Shown here in pieces: positions 63,239 to 64,000 of a DNA stretch of 64,000 bases. This stretch comes from Sphingopyxis sp. (GTDB lineage: Bacteria; Pseudomonadota; Alphaproteobacteria; Sphingomonadales; Sphingomonadaceae): positions 1 through 64,000 of the forward strand of contig JAEULK010000089.1 of NCBI GenBank assembly GCA_016793775.1. The letters are read 5' to 3'. The first letter of the stretch is position 1. The number at the start of each line of letters is the position of its first letter. Under the pieces are notes generated by a model, which had not been told where the DNA came from, did no database searches, and was given only the letters and a program-made list of their open reading frames with translations. The translations under genes were made by a program, and so were the position numbers.

Positions 63239-64000
63239 ATGGCGCGTCGCCTGACGTTGTATATTCTGATCGGCATGATCCTCGGGGTCATCGTCGGCTA
63301 TGTGGTGCATCTCAAAGTGCCCGCCGACAGCGAGGCTTTCGACTATTGGCTCAAGAGCTTCGCGCTACTGGCCACGATATTCCTCAACCTGATCAAGCTG
63401 GTCGTCGCGCCGCTGATCCTCGGCACGCTCGTCGCGGGAATCGCGCATATGGGCGACAGCTCGGCGCTCGGCCGCATCGGCACGCGCGCGATCACCTGGT
63501 TCATCATCGCCAGCCTGATTTCGATCAGTCTCGGCCTGATCATGGTCAATTTTTTCCAGCCGGGCGCCGGGCTGAATCTGACGATCGGGACCCATTCGAT
63601 CGCCGAGGTGGGCGAGGTCAAGAAACTCGACCTGTTCGAATTCATCGCCCACGTCTTTCCGAAAAATATCTTCCAGGCGATGGCGGAGAACGATGTTCTC
63701 CAGATCCTGGTCTTTTCGCTCTTTGCGGGCGTCGGCCTCACCGCGATCGGCGAAAAGGGCAAGCCGCTGGTGCGCGGGGCAGAGGCGCTCGCCGAACTGA
63801 TGTTGCAGATCACCGGCTATGTGATGCGTCTCGCGCCGCTCGCGGTGTTCGGCGCGCTCGCCGGGGTGGTCGCCAAATATGGCCTCGGCATCCTCGCCGT
63901 CTATGCCGAACTGGTGACCGAATTCTATTTGTCGCTCTTCGTCCTTTGGGCGCTGCTGCTCGGGATCGGGGCGATGTTCCTGCGTCAGCGCATCTTCTCG
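63239..64000 (+). CDS. Dicarboxylate/amino-acid:cation symporter, 3' end cut off
   Basis: ATG 63239 (GGGGAG upstream) opens a frame that runs past the window end with no stop; 254 residues are visible of an expected ~420. The sequence has the DctA/GltP pattern: first helices (LYILIGMILGVIVGYVVH), LLATIFLNLIKLVVAPLILGTLVAGIAH (helix with the family KL.V.PL motif), and FPKNIFQAMAENDVLQILVFSLFAGVGL. It would take up C4-dicarboxylates or acidic amino acids with Na+ or H+. The transport core HP1/HP2 lies partly beyond the edge. Confidence 0.93.
   Translation, partial: MARRLTLYILIGMILGVIVGYVVHLKVPADSEAFDYWLKSFALLATIFLNLIKLVVAPLILGTLVAGIAHMGDSSALGRIGTRAITWFIIASLISISLGLIMVNFFQPGAGLNLTIGTHSIAEVGEVKKLDLFEFIAHVFPKNIFQAMAENDVLQILVFSLFAGVGLTAIGEKGKPLVRGAEALAELMLQITGYVMRLAPLAVFGALAGVVAKYGLGILAVYAELVTEFYLSLFVLWALLLGIGAMFLRQRIFS

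Overview
The window is a stretch of GC-rich bacterial chromosome that reads as an alphaproteobacterium of the order Sphingomonadales, most likely a Sphingopyxis-like sphingomonad. This is inferred from gene content and protein style: cobS near a J-domain gene and bolA, hisZ next to purA, class I phaC with a phasin, a short-form FabI, an entericidin-type lipoprotein and a large TonB-receptor-like protein. Nothing looks like a plasmid, prophage, CRISPR array or rRNA operon, and I recognised no tRNA. Almost all of it is core chromosome.

Layout. 1-3.7 kb: a partial DUF3011 protein, a TPR/2OG-oxygenase-like protein, a GST-kappa-type isomerase, and an SDR divergent from an HxlR regulator across a strong palindrome. 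3.7-8.8 kb: clpS with an in-frame repeat expansion, phasin and phaC (polyhydroxybutyrate storage), an AlaC-type aminotransferase and a small membrane protein. 8.8-13.7 kb: amidase, MFS carrier, flavin reductase, L,D-transpeptidase, methyltransferase. 13.8-20.8 kb: purA, a dead hydrolase gene, an entericidin lipoprotein, hisZ, then serA-serC, with several hairpin repeats between genes. 21-25.4 kb: extensin-like lipoprotein, LOG-family protein, two c-type cytochromes, pheA. 25.5-33.5 kb: CDP-alcohol phosphatidyltransferase and a DUF805 protein sharing a region with tandem Pho-box-like repeats, then polA, purT, MFS carrier, ogt.

33.5-38 kb is the most accessory-looking part: a Phd/PIN toxin-antitoxin pair continuing into a chimeric YdeI fragment and a membrane protein, a DUF7662 gene behind an AT-rich promoter, guaA, and two decayed genes. 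38.2-46 kb: TonB-receptor-like protein with a Gly/Pro-rich insert, a glycosyltransferase/LpxH-like pair, and an aldehyde dehydrogenase/acetolactate-synthase-like pair. 46.2-54.4 kb: cobT and cobS separated by two envelope proteins, then J-protein, bolA, cupin, pirin. 54.6-64 kb: epoxide-hydrolase-like protein, serine hydrolase, PhzF, pdxH, DnaJ-type protein, YihY, fabI, GNAT, aroC, and a dicarboxylate symporter cut off by the window end.

Working together: purA, purT and guaA serve purine synthesis; serA-serC serine; hisZ histidine; pheA and aroC the aromatic branch; phaC-phasin carbon storage. The noteworthy material is mostly non-coding or at gene edges: a three-copy dispersed repeat, a 147-bp hairpin element touching the serA stop codon, start-region duplication in clpS, TGC palindromes at the phasin gene, tandem Pho boxes and a structured serC leader. 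I did not find a clearly new multi-gene defence or biosynthetic system.
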